NCBI GenBank assembly: GCA_031264875.1
Contig: JAISDK010000089.1
Coordinates: 1-7,302 of the forward strand
DNA: 7,302 nucleotides
Source of the DNA: Prevotellaceae bacterium
GTDB lineage: Bacteria > Bacteroidota > Bacteroidia > Bacteroidales > UBA932
Direction of reading: 5' to 3'
A model generated the notes under the pieces. That model ran no database searches. It was given only the letters and a program-made list of their open reading frames with translations, and had not been told where the DNA came from. A program made the translations under genes and the position numbers. Shown piece after piece: positions 5,533 to 7,302 of this stretch (positions are counted from its first letter, which is position 1; each line of letters begins with the position of its first letter).

Positions 5533-5853
5533 TTATTTCAACCAGTATCCTGTTACCGTTCCGACAAGTCCAATTGCCGTACCTTTTTCTTCAGTTGTCA
5601 AGAAGAAAATAGCGGCAAAAACAAGCCCCGCAAGACTGACGGCAATTCTTATACGAATGATTTTGCGATTGTGCGCCGCGACCGTATCTTTCTGCTGCTT
5701 CGACGGTTTGTGTTTAAGTATGTCTATCGTTTCGCGAATAGTTGTGCCGAACAGTCGTGTCTTATGCGGACGCAATTTTGGGTCAGTACCTGGACAGTAC
5801 GGGCATTTATCGCCCCTGTATTCGTGTCCCTTGCTGCATTTTTTCTTTGCCAT
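5533..5853 (-). CDS. small zinc-ribbon membrane protein
   Basis: A 106-residue protein. The N-terminus has a likely metal-binding knuckle (Cys6, His10, Cys17, Cys20; pattern CSKGH then CPYC), almost the same as the N-terminus of the next gene. A basic linker (about 22-66) leads to a hydrophobic segment at 67-87 and a shorter one at 91-104, so it is probably membrane-anchored with the knuckle inside. I know such short Cys-His-Cys-Cys heads from FHA proteins, where they precede a second domain; here the second domain is only a membrane anchor. It lies 9 bases after the protease gene and 31 bases before the zinc-ribbon FHA gene, clearly in the same operon. The start at 5853 is fixed by the match to the neighbour. 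The leader has no Shine-Dalgarno motif. Function is not known; a membrane-tethering or adaptor role is inference. Confidence 0.8.
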   Translation of the reverse strand: MAKKKCSKGHEYRGDKCPYCPGTDPKLRPHKTRLFGTTIRETIDILKHKPSKQQKDTVAAHNRKIIRIRIAVSLAGLVFAAIFFLTTEEKGTAIGLVGTVTGYWLK

Positions 5854-5862
5854 AATCTTTTA

Positions 5863-7302
5863 CTATTTAGCCAGTTCTACTGCGTATTTTGCCTTGATAG
5901 CCATATTGTAAGCGTGAGCTCTTAATTCAGTGCCCGACAAACCCGCGTGATGTATGCCAATAAGATTCCCGTGCTTATTGAATACCGGCGAACCGCTTGC
6001 TCCGCCAAACGATGCTGCATTATGGCGAAATTGATACTCGTCGCCAACCTGAGTAATTTCTCCGCTCTGGTGGTCAGCTTTAATACCGCTTGAAGTGCTT
6101 GCCAGCGCTTCGCCGAGAGGGAATCCCATAAGATATACAAATGCGCCCTGTGTAATGTCTTCGTCGTTTACAACGGCTTTTGTCAAATCAACAATATTTT
6201 TCACTTCTTTGGGCAGTGATTTGGAATTTATTTGAATCACGCCTATGTCTATTTCATCCTTACCGCTGTCTTTCAATACATGACAGGGAATTTTACTGCT
6301 TTCCGACTTATGCGTATCATTCAGGTAAATTCCAAGATATTCTCCGTATAATTTTCCTTCTACAGTTACTTTACCTACTTTGGAAAGAAGACTGAGATCA
6401 CTGTTCATGGAAGCGCTGACTAATACATTTTCTATAAAACTTCTTACAAAGCCAATTTCCTGCGTTTCTTCTTCACCGGGATAGTTCCATGGAGCAACTA
6501 TATGCCTGTTGGTTACAATCTTGCCGTCACTGGAAACGATGAAACCAGTTCCTGTGCCTTTGAAAAATCGGGGATTGCCGTCTTTGGATATGCCGGGATA
6601 TATGATATCTTTTTGATTCTTTTTATCTTTTTCTTTTTTAAGTCCTTCGTAATTTCCATACAGTTTTCCATCAATATAGACTTGATAGTAGTAGGCAAAA
6701 TCAATCATTACTACCGATTTCTCGTACTTGGCATAAATTTTTTCCGGCGCCATTCCACTGCTGATATAGAATATTATACCGATAACTATCGTCGCGACCG
6801 CCGCCGCAGAAACAAGAACGGTTTTAAGCGCTTTGGGTTTGGGATTCGGCTTTTTGCCGAAAATGTTTTCCCAGTCGAGCGGGTACTTGTTGGCAATCAG
6901 CACGCGGTCGCCTGCGCGAAGTACCTGAATACTGACTTTCTTCCCGTTTACATACGTGCCGTTGGTAGAGCCGCTGTCGGCAATCACGATGTCGTCGTTG
7001 ACTTTTTGAATCAACTGCGCATGATTGCGGCTTACATCGCTGTGGCTTAACACAATATCGTTGCTCGCCAGACTGCCGATTGTCTTCTTCTGTTTGATGG
7101 CCGACACATCGCCGCTAAATACAGGCGGATCGGGTTTCTTGCGCTCGTTCAGGTATTTGAGCCAGTCGAGCGGGGCATTGCCGACTTTTATCATGTCGGT
7201 TGCCGTGATAGATACTTCGCTCGAAATGCGTTTGCCGTTTACAAACGTTCCGTTCAGGGAGTTTAAATCTTTGATTTTGACCTCTTTCGAGTCCAAAATG
7301 CT
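5863..7302 (-). CDS. FHA-FHA-TM-trypsin-like serine protease, 5' end outside window
   Basis: Predicted envelope protease under cytoplasmic phospho-control. The frame is open to the window edge (Ser-Ile precede the TTG at 7294-7296) and starts inside an FHA domain, so the true start lies beyond the window. Numbering from that TTG: residues 1-45 are the end of FHA-1 (SLNGTFVNG); about 68-145 are FHA-2 (SRNHAQL, STNGTYVNG). Both domains are followed by a PLDW motif, which suggests internal duplication. Residues 158-180 form a membrane span after a Lys-rich stretch, so the N-terminus should be inside. Residues about 190-477 form a trypsin/HtrA-like domain with an intact triad: His265 (TNRHIV), Asp350 (DIGV) and Ser434 (GASGSP). 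No PDZ domain is seen. FHA-2 has Ser75 where the family usually has the phosphate-binding Arg of the GR motif. Gene 2 follows after 9 bases. Fold assignment is confident; substrate and activation mechanism are unknown. Confidence 0.9.
   Translation of the reverse strand, partial: SILDSKEVKIKDLNSLNGTFVNGKRISSEVSITATDMIKVGNAPLDWLKYLNERKKPDPPVFSGDVSAIKQKKTIGSLASNDIVLSHSDVSRNHAQLIQKVNDDIVIADSGSTNGTYVNGKKVSIQVLRAGDRVLIANKYPLDWENIFGKKPNPKPKALKTVLVSAAAVATIVIGIIFYISSGMAPEKIYAKYEKSVVMIDFAYYYQVYIDGKLYGNYEGLKKEKDKKNQKDIIYPGISKDGNPRFFKGTGTGFIVSSDGKIVTNRHIVAPWNYPGEEETQEIGFVRSFIENVLVSASMNSDLSLLSKVGKVTVEGKLYGEYLGIYLNDTHKSESSKIPCHVLKDSGKDEIDIGVIQINSKSLPKEVKNIVDLTKAVVNDEDITQGAFVYLMGFPLGEALASTSSGIKADHQSGEITQVGDEYQFRHNAASFGGASGSPVFNKHGNLIGIHHAGLSGTELRAHAYNMAIKAKYAVELAK

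Noticed and set aside
7294..7296. TTG as the start of the FHA-protease gene
   Set aside because: The frame is open to the window edge and this codon falls inside a conserved FHA domain, so the gene must start upstream of the window.
894..7302. Type VI secretion regulatory module (PpkA/PppA/Fha type)
   Set aside because: Kinase, phosphatase and FHA are present, but no secretion structural gene is in the window and the zinc-ribbon and protease parts do not fit; flanking sequence would be needed to revisit this.

Overview
The window holds one tightly packed run of six genes, all on the minus strand and read from the right edge (7302) down to 894, followed by about 890 bases of repeat-rich DNA without a convincing gene. 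The organism is probably a member of the Bacteroidota. None of the starts has a clear Shine-Dalgarno sequence (leaders are A/T-rich), and the intergenic DNA carries short dispersed repeats of a style I associate with that phylum. This is inference; no rRNA or marker gene is present.

In order of transcription the genes are: (1) a membrane protein with FHA domains inside and a trypsin/HtrA-like serine protease outside, cut by the window edge; (2) a small zinc-ribbon membrane protein; (3) a zinc-ribbon plus FHA protein that shares its first codons with gene 2; (4) a PP2C phosphatase with one membrane span and two similar extracytoplasmic domains; (5) a soluble Ser/Thr kinase-like protein whose DFG motif reads DFC and whose helix-C glutamate is missing; (6) a complete Ser/Thr kinase with one membrane span, coiled coils and a small outer domain. 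Gaps are 9, 31, 6 and 10 bases, and genes 5 and 6 overlap as ATGA, so a single operon is very likely.

Together these look like a kinase/phosphatase/phosphothreonine-reader circuit in the cell envelope. Kinase and phosphatase both have extracytoplasmic parts that could sense something. The FHA proteins would read phosphothreonine in the cytoplasm, and one reader is joined through the membrane to a protease. I recognise the families but not this exact combination.

Downstream (1-893) are: a 21-bp tandem array with a 42-bp higher-order period (710-825); a roughly 450-bp segment bounded by inverted repeats with a 22-bp perfect core (225-676), filled by eight units of a 42-bp repeat in two palindrome families; and a cluster of hairpins (1-170) that includes a plausible terminator for the operon. 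Two repeat-encoded ORFs lie here; I doubt they are genes but list them at low confidence.
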